Of a stretch of 22,299 nucleotides of DNA, positions 1-6,208 are shown piece by piece. The DNA is from UMGS1663 sp963621995 (GTDB taxonomy: Bacteria; Bacillota; Clostridia; TANB77; CAG-508). Below the pieces are notes generated by a model. That model did not search any database, was not told where the DNA came from, and worked only from the letters and a program-made list of their open reading frames with translations. A program made the position numbers and the translations under genes. The DNA lies in NCBI GenBank assembly GCA_963621995.1, contig CAVFFZ010000021.1, forward strand, positions 1-22,299. The letters are read 5' to 3'. How positions within the stretch are numbered: the first letter of the stretch is position 1; the number at the start of each line of letters is the position of its first letter.

Positions 1-21
1 TACAGGCATTACCATTTTCAT
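1..21 (-). CDS. 5' end of an unidentified gene leaving the window
   Basis: Only seven codons are visible, reading MKMVMPV on the minus strand. The start is supported by a GGAG ribosome site five bases upstream and by a strong promoter about 30 bases further back, so this is very likely a real gene start rather than a chance ATG. The product cannot be identified from seven residues. The opening resembles the MKIAIPV start of dinitrogenase iron-molybdenum cofactor (NifX/NifB-like) proteins, but that is only a guess. Confidence 0.6.
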
Positions 22-56
22 GTTTTCTCCTTTGTTTTCGCTTTTATTACATTTTT

Positions 57-85
57 ATTTTATAATTAAATATATTAGTTGTCAA
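57..85 (-). promoter_or_regulatory. Sigma-A promoter for the left-edge gene
   Basis: Minus-strand TTGACA (80-85), a 17-base spacer and TAAAAT (57-62). Transcription would begin near position 50, giving a leader of about 30 bases that contains the GGAG site at 27-30. Confidence 0.7.
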
Positions 86-193
86 CATATTTCTAGAAAA
101 AAATGGGCTTACATAATATTATAATTTACTTTAAGAAAATATCGACAATTTTTGACATTATACTTGCTACCTTTAAAATTAGTAATTTTTTAT

Positions 194-880
194 CTATATT
201 GCCTTTTTATTTTCTTCATTATTTGTATTTTCTGCTTGATCTATAACTTCTAAACTTGCAACTGAAACTTCATATGCTATTCTTATTTCTGAAGTACCAT
301 CTTCATATTTCTTCTCATATTGTCTAGATTGTACTCTACCAATAATTCTTACTTCTGTACCAACTGGAATGTTTTCACAGAATCTAGCATTTCTTCCCCA
401 TGCTATACATGGTATATAATCTGATTTATTATAAGCTCTATTTACTGCAAGTAATACATCTGCTATTTCTCTACCAAATGGTGTTTTTCTGTAAATAGGT
501 TTTTTACAAATAAAACCATCTAAAATTACTTCATTTGATGAATTTTCTTTGCTTGGTTTAAATTCTTCTTCGTCTTCATTTCCAAATTTTATTTCTTTTG
601 CAAATACTGTAAGAACTAATCTGTTTTTTTCATTTTCATAACTATTGTATGAACGGAATTGTCCTTCAATAATTACATTCTTTCCAATTTTTAAATCTTC
701 TTCAACTAATAATCTTTCTGAAATAGTAATTGGAATGTTGTCTGCATTACCGCTTAAACGTGGTACACTTAAATCAAATATGTAAAATTTTTCTCCATAA
801 ATTTCGTGACTAAATCTCTTTTCACTTGTTACTTTTCCAATTAGAACTAATTGGTTATTTTCTGAATAGTTTGTATTCAA
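194..880 (-). CDS. Tandem OB-fold single-stranded DNA-binding-like protein
   Basis: This 228-residue protein appears to contain two OB-fold domains, at about residues 10-98 and 117-213, each with the alternating beta pattern of SSB. The second has the SSB-like ending in which a Gly-Arg-Val strand leads to a charged loop with DG and then YEVSVASLEVI. The short acidic linker (about 102-115) and charged tail fit a nucleic-acid-binding protein. A role in protecting or handling single-stranded DNA is inferred from the fold; whether this is the main SSB or an accessory one cannot be told, since standard SSB has one OB domain and an acidic DDDIPF-type tail that is absent here. The start codon is TTG, chosen because a strong GGGGAGGA ribosome site lies nine bases upstream and no ATG fits. 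The gene has its own promoter and appears monocistronic. Confidence 0.8.
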   Translation of the reverse strand: MNTNYSENNQLVLIGKVTSEKRFSHEIYGEKFYIFDLSVPRLSGNADNIPITISERLLVEEDLKIGKNVIIEGQFRSYNSYENEKNRLVLTVFAKEIKFGNEDEEEFKPSKENSSNEVILDGFICKKPIYRKTPFGREIADVLLAVNRAYNKSDYIPCIAWGRNARFCENIPVGTEVRIIGRVQSRQYEKKYEDGTSEIRIAYEVSVASLEVIDQAENTNNEENKKAI

Positions 881-963
881 TTTCTTTTTCCTCCCCTTAT
901 TTGTTTATCTCATTAGCATTTTATTCTTTTGGTATATTTTTTAGAATATTTTTTACAAATTCT

Positions 964-992
964 ATTATACTACCTTTTTTTGGATTTGTCTA
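964..992 (-). promoter_or_regulatory. Sigma-A promoter of the tandem-OB gene
   Basis: Minus-strand TAGACA (987-992), 17-base spacer, TATAAT (964-969). The leader before the TTG start is about 75 bases. Confidence 0.7.
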
Positions 993-1069
993 CATAAAAA
1001 GTTGATTTTTCCATTTTTTATTTCTTTTTTAATTGATTTATGCTACCTTTTAGGTATATTAATAATTAC

Positions 1070-1846
1070 TTATTCATTTTTAGAATTTACTTTCTGTGTG
1101 CCATTTACATCTATATAATAATTATTTTTGTATATTAAATCTGAAACTGTAACAATCTGATATCCTTTTTGTTCTATATTTGTTAATAACATATCTAAAC
1201 TATCTGCTGTATGTTTTGTTCCATTATGGCTTAAAATTATACTTCCCGAAGATAATTTATTTTCTAAACGTTCCCACATTTCTTCACCTGTTAAACCTGA
1301 ATAATCTAATGTGTCTAAATTCCATTGTATTGTCTCATGATTTTGTGATTTTGCTGCTTTTATTACAGTATTATTATATTCTCCATATGGTCCCCTATAT
1401 AGATTTGTTTTCTTTCCTGTAATTTTTTCTATTTTCTCACTACATTTTTGTATTTGTTCTATATTTTTTTCCAAGCTCAAATTATTTACATGTGGATGTG
1501 TATTTGAATGATTACCTATTTCATGACCCGCTTCTGATATTTTTTTTACCGCCTCTTGGTGTTTATCAACAAAATCTCCTACCATAAAAAATGTTATACG
1601 AACATTATGTTTTGCAAGAGTTGATAAAATAGAATCTATATCATCTGCTTCCCATGCACAATTCATTGTAAAAGCTACTTTTTTTTCATTTGTTTGCACA
1701 TTATATATTGGTAATTCCTTTGACTCTGCTGATGTCTCTATTGTTGCATTATTTGTCATTGCAAATGCCATTACAAACAATATAATAACAGTGCTAAGTA
1801 ATACAAGATATGAATTTATTTTGGATTTATTAAATACTATAAACAT
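1070..1846 (-). CDS. PdaB-like polysaccharide deacetylase, membrane-anchored
   Basis: A 258-residue NodB-fold (carbohydrate esterase family 4) protein. Residues 12-30 form one hydrophobic helix, an uncleaved anchor or signal peptide, placing the enzyme outside the membrane. Visible motifs are HSNTH (113-117, metal-binding histidines), RGPYG (151-155), the DTLDY segment (about 178-182) and SHNG (206-209). Motif 1 reads TMNCAWEADD (60-69) instead of TFDD, so the usual catalytic Asp is Asn and the adjacent Asp is Cys. My recollection is that the PdaB-like branch in clostridia has TFNCAW-type motifs, so this looks family-typical rather than damage. Deacetylation of peptidoglycan or spore-cortex sugars is the family expectation; activity with this motif is uncertain. 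A good AGGAGG site lies five bases before the ATG. It is divergent from the Cys-rich gene at 2190. Confidence 0.85.
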   Translation of the reverse strand: MFIVFNKSKINSYLVLLSTVIILFVMAFAMTNNATIETSAESKELPIYNVQTNEKKVAFTMNCAWEADDIDSILSTLAKHNVRITFFMVGDFVDKHQEAVKKISEAGHEIGNHSNTHPHVNNLSLEKNIEQIQKCSEKIEKITGKKTNLYRGPYGEYNNTVIKAAKSQNHETIQWNLDTLDYSGLTGEEMWERLENKLSSGSIILSHNGTKHTADSLDMLLTNIEQKGYQIVTVSDLIYKNNYYIDVNGTQKVNSKNE

Positions 1847-2189
1847 AAAAACCTCCTCTTTGATACATTCTAAAAAAACGCCTACTATAAGCTAATTTAT
1901 TTTATTCTTATAATAATAGGTTTATGAATTTTTTAATCATAAAACTCTATTACTTTTATTATTGTTCTTTTAATTTTTCCTAATGCACACGTAATTAATG
2001 TTAGTTTATTTATTTTTTCAGAGATTTGGCTGTAATTATTCCCTAATATATAAAATATTGTTTTTATTTTAATTTATTCTATTAACTTTTATTTATTTTT
2101 CTACATTTTTTGGCACTTTATTACTAAATTTTACATATTATATACTAGCTATAAAATATAGCCAAAATTTAAAGAAAAGAGGTATTTAT
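1847..2189. other. 343-base divergent intergenic region
   Basis: Very AT-rich DNA between the deacetylase and the divergent Cys-rich gene. It holds the deacetylase ribosome site, a 7-bp inverted repeat (TTTATGA at 1921-1927 with TCATAAA at 1937-1943), a sigma-K-like promoter for the plus-strand gene (2115-2142), a small inverted repeat (GCTATA/TATAGC at 2148-2162) and an AAGAGG ribosome site before 2190. I see no RNA gene or credible small ORF. No convincing minus-strand promoter for the deacetylase is visible. Confidence 0.6.
2115..2142 (+). promoter_or_regulatory. Possible sigma-K-type sporulation promoter
   Basis: AC at 2115-2116, a 17-base spacer, then CATATTATA (2134-2142). This fits the published sigma-K pattern AC-N17-CATANNNTA. 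A standard sigma-A promoter is not evident upstream of the Cys-rich gene. The motif is short and AT-rich, so a chance match is possible. Confidence 0.4.
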
Positions 2190-2648
2190 ATGGATTTTGA
2201 CAAAAACGTATGTCCTGTAGTGGATGTAGATGGTGTTATTGCATCTGGAAAACAATTTGACTTAGATATTCGTCTTCCAGAAGATAACAGAAACGTTATA
2301 TATGGCGTTATAAAAGATTGCTATGGCGATCCTGTACGTGATGCTGTTGTTAAACTTATAGAAATAATATGTGAATGTGGTAAGGAAGAAAGAAAACCTG
2401 TTTCTCATACTTTCACAGATAAAGATGGTGAATTTGTATTTGGTCCTCTATGTGCTAATAAAACGTATGCAATACAAATTTGGGTAGATAATGTAAAACA
2501 TTGTAAAGTATGCGCAGAATGTAAACGTGAAGGGAAATGCTTAAAAGGTGTTAAATTAGATTGTAAACATGATTTTAAATGCGAGAAAAAAGATTGTGTA
2601 AGATTTGAAGAATGTTCTAAATGTCCTAACACTCCAAGCTGTTGTTAA
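2190..2648 (+). CDS. Cys-rich protein with a carboxypeptidase-regulatory-like beta-sandwich
   Basis: A 152-residue protein of unknown function with no signal peptide or membrane segment. Residues about 33-100 look like a carboxypeptidase-regulatory/Cna-B-type beta-sandwich: a YGVIKD strand, GDPVRDAVVKLIE, then TFTDKDGEFVFGPL followed by YAIQIWV. The C-terminal third (about 105-152) is packed with cysteines in C-x2-C and C-x3-C spacings plus lysines and ends in CC, suggesting metal binding or disulfide cross-linking. With the sigma-K-like promoter upstream, a spore-coat or other late mother-cell structural role is a reasonable inference, but nothing here proves it. The ATG follows an AAGAGG site, and the gene ends about 30 bases before a perfect hairpin terminator. 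Confidence 0.75.
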   Translation: MDFDKNVCPVVDVDGVIASGKQFDLDIRLPEDNRNVIYGVIKDCYGDPVRDAVVKLIEIICECGKEERKPVSHTFTDKDGEFVFGPLCANKTYAIQIWVDNVKHCKVCAECKREGKCLKGVKLDCKHDFKCEKKDCVRFEECSKCPNTPSCC

Positions 2649-2677
2649 TTATCTATTCTTATAATGTAAAAAATACA

Positions 2678-2699
2678 GCCTACACTTTTTTGTGTAGGC
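2678..2699. terminator. Bidirectional hairpin terminator between convergent genes
   Basis: Perfect 8-bp stem GCCTACAC/GTGTAGGC with a six-T loop. It sits between the Cys-rich gene (plus) and the 48-residue gene (minus). On the minus strand the stem is followed by a T-rich run, and on the plus strand by an AT-rich tract. Confidence 0.75.
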
Positions 2700-2706
2700 C
2701 ATTTAT

Positions 2707-2853
2707 TTATAATATTCCCATTTTTCTAGCAAATTGTCTTCCTTTTTTTATCATTTGCTTTTTGCTTTTTCCTGACATTTCTTTATAAACCATCATAGCT
2801 CCTGCAGAAACCATTCCACCAATTATTATACCTTTTACAAACTTCATATTCAT
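2707..2853 (-). CDS. 48-residue membrane-associated small protein
   Basis: The protein begins MNMKFVKGIIIGG, has a glycine/alanine-rich hydrophobic stretch (about residues 5-23) and ends in a strongly basic amphipathic helix with many Lys and Arg (KKGRQFARKMGIL). This resembles the short YtxH-like or similar single-helix proteins common in Firmicutes, but I cannot assign a function. The start is well supported: a consensus AAAGGAGGT lies about six bases upstream and overlaps the stop codon of the TSUP half-gene, which ends only three bases before the ATG. It is therefore the last gene of the TSUP operon, followed by the hairpin at 2678-2699. Confidence 0.75.
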   Translation of the reverse strand: MNMKFVKGIIIGGMVSAGAMMVYKEMSGKSKKQMIKKGRQFARKMGIL

Positions 2854-2856
2854 TTA

Positions 2857-3261
2857 TTACCTCCTTTTTATTTTTCTATTATTATGGTTTTTTATTTTAA
2901 TTTTATACTCCCTGAAAAGTCTGTATGTTTCATAAATCGCTATAATTAGTATAAACACGGCAAAAAATTTTTTTAACAAACTAGAATCAATATTACTTGA
3001 TATTATTGCTCCCATAATAGCGCCTAATACTCCAAATATAGAAATAATTAACGCCAATTTTAAATCTACATTTTTGTATTTTAAATTAGTATATATTGCA
3101 ACTATTGAGGTTGGAATAAAAAACACCAAATTTGTAGCTTGTGCTATATGTTGGTCTAAACCTGAGAAAACTGATAATAGAAGAATTAATATACTTCCTC
3201 CACCCATTCCAAGTCCTGTTACAATTCCTGCTATTATGCCAAATAGAATTATTACTATCAT
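2857..3261 (-). CDS. TSUP (TauE/SafE) family half-transporter, C-terminal-type half
   Basis: A 134-residue membrane protein with about four transmembrane helices and a lysine/arginine-rich cytoplasmic tail. The first helix carries the TSUP glycine signature GLGMGGGSILI. Full TSUP proteins are about 250 residues with two homologous halves; this gene encodes one half and follows a gene encoding the other 82 bases upstream, so the two products probably assemble together. Family members export or import sulfite, sulfonates or other small organic anions; the substrate here is unknown. The ATG is fixed by an in-frame TAA two codons upstream. Its own ribosome site is weak, whereas a strong AAAGGAAG lies about 50 bases upstream with no usable start next to it. 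Confidence 0.85.
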   Translation of the reverse strand: MIVIILFGIIAGIVTGLGMGGGSILILLLSVFSGLDQHIAQATNLVFFIPTSIVAIYTNLKYKNVDLKLALIISIFGVLGAIMGAIISSNIDSSLLKKFFAVFILIIAIYETYRLFREYKIKIKNHNNRKIKRR

Positions 3262-3343
3262 TTGTTACTCATATAATCAATTTTATAGAAATTCTAATCT
3301 ATTTAATTAACTTCCTTTCTTTTAATTTTATTACATTGTATAT

Positions 3344-3697
3344 TTACTGAATTAACATTTTTATTGAAACATAAAATAAAAATATCGTAAATAAAATTCG
3401 TACATATACAGTTGGTATCTTTCTTAATAACTTCGTTCCTATTATTCCTCCAATTACTCCACCTATTGCACAATAAATTCCAATTTTCCAATTTATATAA
3501 TTTTGTCTATAATAAAAAATACTACTTGCTATAACCATTGGTAATATGCAAGCCACGGCTGTTCCTCTTGCTTTTTTATCTTCCATTTTTAGTAAATACA
3601 TAAACGCTGGCACTAAAATTAGACCTCCACCCGAAGCAAACAAACCACATATTATTCCTGCAACAAAACCAATTAATGGCCTTTTCATCTCTTTCAT
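3344..3697 (-). CDS. TSUP (TauE/SafE) family half-transporter, N-terminal-type half
   Basis: A 117-residue protein with about four transmembrane helices. The opening helix contains the conserved GLFASGGGLILVPAF signature, where GGG followed by a Pro is typical of the N-terminal repeat of TSUP proteins. A second glycine-rich helix (GGVIGGIIG, about residues 79-87) precedes the last one. Length and order, N-type half first and C-type half second, suggest an intact split transporter rather than a frameshifted one: each half has its own start and stop and the stops differ in position from any single-base break. An AAAGGA ribosome site precedes the ATG. The promoter is a sigma-G-type consensus just upstream, implying expression in the forespore. 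Substrate unknown. Confidence 0.85.
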   Translation of the reverse strand: MKEMKRPLIGFVAGIICGLFASGGGLILVPAFMYLLKMEDKKARGTAVACILPMVIASSIFYYRQNYINWKIGIYCAIGGVIGGIIGTKLLRKIPTVYVRILFTIFLFYVSIKMLIQ

Positions 3698-3717
3698 TTC
3701 ATTTTCCTTTTATTCTT

Positions 3718-3747
3718 TAGTATGCACTTTTTCAAAAACTTTATTCA
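3718..3747 (-). promoter_or_regulatory. Exact sigma-G (forespore) consensus promoter
   Basis: Minus-strand TGAATA (3742-3747), 17-base spacer, CATACTA (3718-3724). All 13 consensus positions and the spacing match the published Bacillus subtilis sigma-G pattern. Transcription would start near 3711, only just ahead of the AAAGGA ribosome site of the TSUP gene, which is a tight but workable leader. Confidence 0.6.
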
Positions 3748-3776
3748 GGACATTTGGGGACGGGTCACTTTTGTCC
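3748..3776. repeat. REP-like palindromic element
   Basis: A GC-rich island in AT-rich DNA, with GGACA at 3748-3752, GGGGACGGGTCA inside and TTTGTCC at the right end, so GGAC can pair with GTCC in two registers. It strongly resembles the short GGGACGG...TTTGTCC palindromes scattered through many Firmicutes genomes, which I recall as REP elements of IS200-like (RAYT/Y1) transposases. Only one copy is in this window. Confidence 0.55.
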
Positions 3777-3809
3777 TTTACATAAACTAAAATAATTGAT
3801 ATGTTTTTA

Positions 3810-4934
3810 TTATATAATCTTTAACAATTGTTCTACTAAAAAATCTATATCTTCTTTTGTGTTATCATCTCCTAAAGTAATTCTTAAAGCTCCATTTGCA
3901 AGTTTCTTATCAAGACCTATTGCAACTAATACATGTGAAGGATTAGATGAACCAGAGCTACATGCACTTCCAGTCGAGGCACATATTCCTTTTTCGTCTA
4001 ATTTAAGCAATAATTCTTCTCCTTCTACATTTGGAAATGACACATTTGCATTTCCTGGTAATCTTTTTTCTGTACTTCCATTTATTTTACAATTTGGTAT
4101 TTTCTCTTTTAATTGTGAAAAACAGTAATCTCTTAAATCTGCTAATTTTTTTATATGTTCATCTAAATTTTTATAAGCTATTTCTATTGCTTTTCCTAAA
4201 CCTACAATTCCTGCAACATTTTCTGTTCCAGATCTTTTATTTTTTTCTTGATGCCCTCCATCTTGGATTCTATCAAATTGTATTCCTTCTCTTACATATA
4301 GTGCGCCTACTCCTTTTGGTCCATAAAATTTATGTGCAGACATCGATAATAAATCTATATTCATTTCATTCACATCTATTTTTGCATTTCCTATAGCTTG
4401 AACACAATCTGTATGAAATATTATTTGATACTTTTTTGCAATTTCTCCTATTTGTTTTATTGGCTCTATAGTTCCTATTTCATTGTTTGCAAACATTATA
4501 CTTATAAGAATTGTATCTGGTCTTATTGATTTTTCTAATTCTTCTAATGAAATAAAACCTTCTTCATCTACATTTAAATATGTTATATCAAAGCCTTGTT
4601 TTTCTAAAGTTTTACAACTTTCTAAAATCGCTGGATGTTCAATTCTACTTGTAATTATATGTTTTCCTTTTTGCGCATTTGCATATGCAATTCCTTTTAA
4701 TGCTAAATTATCTGATTCTGTACCACAAGATGTAAAATATATTTCTTTTACTTTAGAATTAATTGCATTTGCTACTTCCTGTCTTGCATCTTCTATTGCT
4801 CTTTTAGACTGCCTCGCTATAGAATAAATTGATGATGCATTTCCATACTGCATATTGAAATATGGTATCATTTCTTTTAAAACTTCTTCTTTTACTCTTG
4901 TTGTAGCTGCATGATCAAAATATCTTATATTCAT
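3810..4934 (-). CDS. iscS: Cysteine desulfurase (IscS/NifS family)
   Basis: A 374-residue PLP-dependent enzyme that removes sulfur from cysteine and passes it as a persulfide to acceptors for iron-sulfur clusters and thiolated tRNA. The N-terminal DHAATT motif (7-12), His100 that stacks on PLP, Asp176 and Gln179, and the SAHKFYGPKG motif with the PLP lysine at 202 are all present. The mobile loop STGSACSSGSSNPSHVL carries the catalytic Cys325 and is of the long, group I type. Length is normal for NifS-like enzymes, slightly shorter than E. coli IscS. No iscU or regulator is adjacent; mnmA, a likely sulfur acceptor, is about 6.6 kb upstream on the same strand. The ATG follows an AAGGAGAG site. 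A strong hairpin precedes it, so it may rely partly on readthrough. Confidence 0.93.
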   Translation of the reverse strand: MNIRYFDHAATTRVKEEVLKEMIPYFNMQYGNASSIYSIARQSKRAIEDARQEVANAINSKVKEIYFTSCGTESDNLALKGIAYANAQKGKHIITSRIEHPAILESCKTLEKQGFDITYLNVDEEGFISLEELEKSIRPDTILISIMFANNEIGTIEPIKQIGEIAKKYQIIFHTDCVQAIGNAKIDVNEMNIDLLSMSAHKFYGPKGVGALYVREGIQFDRIQDGGHQEKNKRSGTENVAGIVGLGKAIEIAYKNLDEHIKKLADLRDYCFSQLKEKIPNCKINGSTEKRLPGNANVSFPNVEGEELLLKLDEKGICASTGSACSSGSSNPSHVLVAIGLDKKLANGALRITLGDDNTKEDIDFLVEQLLKII

Positions 4935-4976
4935 ATTAAAAACTCTCCTTTTATCATTTTTAATATTATATTATGC

Positions 4977-5016
4977 AAAATGTCCTAGAAATATAATCTT
5001 TCTAGGACATTTTTTT
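4977..5016. terminator. Strong hairpin terminator between the small membrane protein and the desulfurase
   Basis: A perfect 11-bp stem (4981-4991 with 4999-5009, TGTCCTAGAAA/TTTCTAGGACA), extended by four A-T pairs, with a seven-base loop. It is flanked by seven Ts on the plus side and TTTT on the minus side. It should end minus-strand transcripts from the gene at 5044, or act as an attenuator for the desulfurase. Confidence 0.75.
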
Positions 5017-5043
5017 ATATATGAGTTTTTTATGTTATCAAAT

Positions 5044-5379
5044 TTAATTAGATGATGCCCATCTTAATACTTTAATATCTTTATATGTATTTAGGACATC
5101 TTCATATTTTTCGTATTCTTCTTCCCAAATCATTTTTGGTACTTTATCAAATGCATTAAATACTTTTTCTGCTTCCATTAAGAAAATTATTTGTTCTTGT
5201 GTACTCATTTTTTTATATCTTTTTGAAAAAGCATATAATTTATCTAACATTTGGTTTGCTTCTATAAAACTCCAAAAGTCTTTTACGTTCATTCCTGTTA
5301 GTTTTAATTGCATAACAGCATATGCTATAAGTGCTACTATTGTAAATAATAATATATAAATAATTGTCATTAGTTCCAT
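5044..5379 (-). CDS. Small single-helix membrane protein, unknown function
   Basis: An unrecognised 111-residue protein. Residues about 4-24 form one transmembrane helix (MTIIYILLFTIVALIAYAV) and the remainder is a charged, mostly helical cytoplasmic domain rich in Lys, Glu and aromatic residues, ending in RWASSN. A longer ORF begins 20 codons upstream, but that start lies inside the promoter -35 box. The ATG at 5379 has a GGTGG site five bases away and is the right choice. The gene has its own strong promoter set in phased A-tract repeats and ends 28 bases before a strong terminator, so it is a single-gene unit between gatD and the cysteine desulfurase. Confidence 0.7.
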   Translation of the reverse strand: MELMTIIYILLFTIVALIAYAVMQLKLTGMNVKDFWSFIEANQMLDKLYAFSKRYKKMSTQEQIIFLMEAEKVFNAFDKVPKMIWEEEYEKYEDVLNTYKDIKVLRWASSN

Positions 5380-5410
5380 TTTTTCCACCTTCTCTTTTGA
5401 ATATACTATT

Positions 5411-5439
5411 ATTATAACACTTTTGTAATTTTTATGCAA
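5411..5439 (-). promoter_or_regulatory. Sigma-A promoter of the small membrane protein
   Basis: Minus-strand TTGCAT (5434-5439), 17-base spacer, TATAAT (5411-5416). It is embedded in an 11-base periodic repeat (5425-5479). Confidence 0.75.
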
Positions 5440-5479
5440 TATTCTTGTAATATTTTTGTAATTTTTTTGTAATATTTGT
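5425..5479. repeat. Five 11-base repeats with phased A/T-tracts over a promoter
   Basis: The element GTAAT or GCAAT followed by a T-rich stretch recurs at 5425, 5436, 5447, 5458 and 5469, exactly every 11 bases. The units overlap the -35 box and extend about 40 bases upstream of it on the minus strand. A-tracts repeated at helical spacing are expected to bend DNA and can act like an UP element. Confidence 0.7.
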
Positions 5480-5483
5480 TTAT

Positions 5484-6191
5484 CTACAACTTTTTAAACT
5501 CTTCTAATCTTTGACTATAAGCAGCTTTTAAATCTTCTTCAAAAGCTAAACTTTTTTCTTTTACACCCATCTTTTCAATCAATTTTTTAGTAAATAATGG
5601 GTTTAATATTAATATTGGTCCTATTAAATAGGTTCCTATAAAATTATATTTCATTATTCCTTCTAGTTTGGATTCTTTGTTTAATCCTATTCCTTTTTCT
5701 ACTTTTGCAAAATAATTTTCTTCATTATTACCATATGCAAAAGTAAATTGACTTTTAAATCCTACTATATCTATATTATCCCATTTTCCTATAAAAATAC
5801 TATTATGTCTATGAAGCATATCTCTTTTTGCGTAAATATCAAATATTCCTAGTGCTTCTATTTTACTTCCATCTTCATTTTCAATATATTTACCAAAAAT
5901 TTCTATAGCATTTCCAGTTATTAAAAAAATAACATTTTCTTTTATTAGTTCTTCAATTCTTTCTTTGTATGGGTTCAATTTTGTTATTACTTTTTCTTGC
6001 ATATTTTCGGTCATTGGCCCTAAATATATGAAATTAACTTTTTCTTTTACAAAACAAGGTTCTTCATCAAATGCTGTTTCTATAAAATTTGCATTTGGTA
6101 AGCATTTTTTTAAATACTTCATATTGCTTATATCACCATACAAATTACAAAACTCTGGAAATAAAATTTCTATTTTTAATTTTTCTTCCAT
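5484..6191 (-). CDS. gatD: GatD-like glutamine amidotransferase, catalytic residues missing
   Basis: A 235-residue protein with the class I amidotransferase fold of GatD, the partner of MurT in amidating lipid II D-glutamate. The N-terminal LFPEFCNLYGDISN segment (10-23) is characteristic of GatD. The nucleophile elbow, normally ICGGYQLLG, reads ITGNAIEIFG (91-100), putting Gly93 where the cysteine should be. The catalytic-histidine motif GTYLHGP reads GTYLIGP (186-192), replacing His with Ile190. Both key residues are absent although the rest of the fold is intact, so glutamine hydrolysis is unlikely. It follows murT by 17 bases and is surely co-transcribed. It may be a non-catalytic partner of MurT, or the pair may have been repurposed. 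There is no frameshift and no sign of decay. Confidence 0.82.
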   Translation of the reverse strand: MEEKLKIEILFPEFCNLYGDISNMKYLKKCLPNANFIETAFDEEPCFVKEKVNFIYLGPMTENMQEKVITKLNPYKERIEELIKENVIFLITGNAIEIFGKYIENEDGSKIEALGIFDIYAKRDMLHRHNSIFIGKWDNIDIVGFKSQFTFAYGNNEENYFAKVEKGIGLNKESKLEGIMKYNFIGTYLIGPILILNPLFTKKLIEKMGVKEKSLAFEEDLKAAYSQRLEEFKKL

Positions 6192-6208
6192 GCCTTATTC
6201 CATTCCTT

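Noticed and set aside
165..174. AAAGGTAGCA (minus strand) also at 1041-1050, flanking the OB-fold gene, as a shared operator
   Set aside because: Only ten bases, not palindromic and not consistently placed relative to promoters.
1180..1422. 80-residue plus-strand reading frame
   Set aside because: It lies antisense to the deacetylase, is a Leu/Tyr-rich shadow translation and has no ribosome site.
1923..1982. A 19-codon plus-strand ORF in the large intergenic region
   Set aside because: No good ribosome site, low-complexity composition and no context support.
3262..3343. Strong AAAGGAAG site between the two TSUP genes suggesting another small gene
   Set aside because: No start codon follows at usable distance and all frames close quickly; left as an orphan ribosome-site-like sequence.
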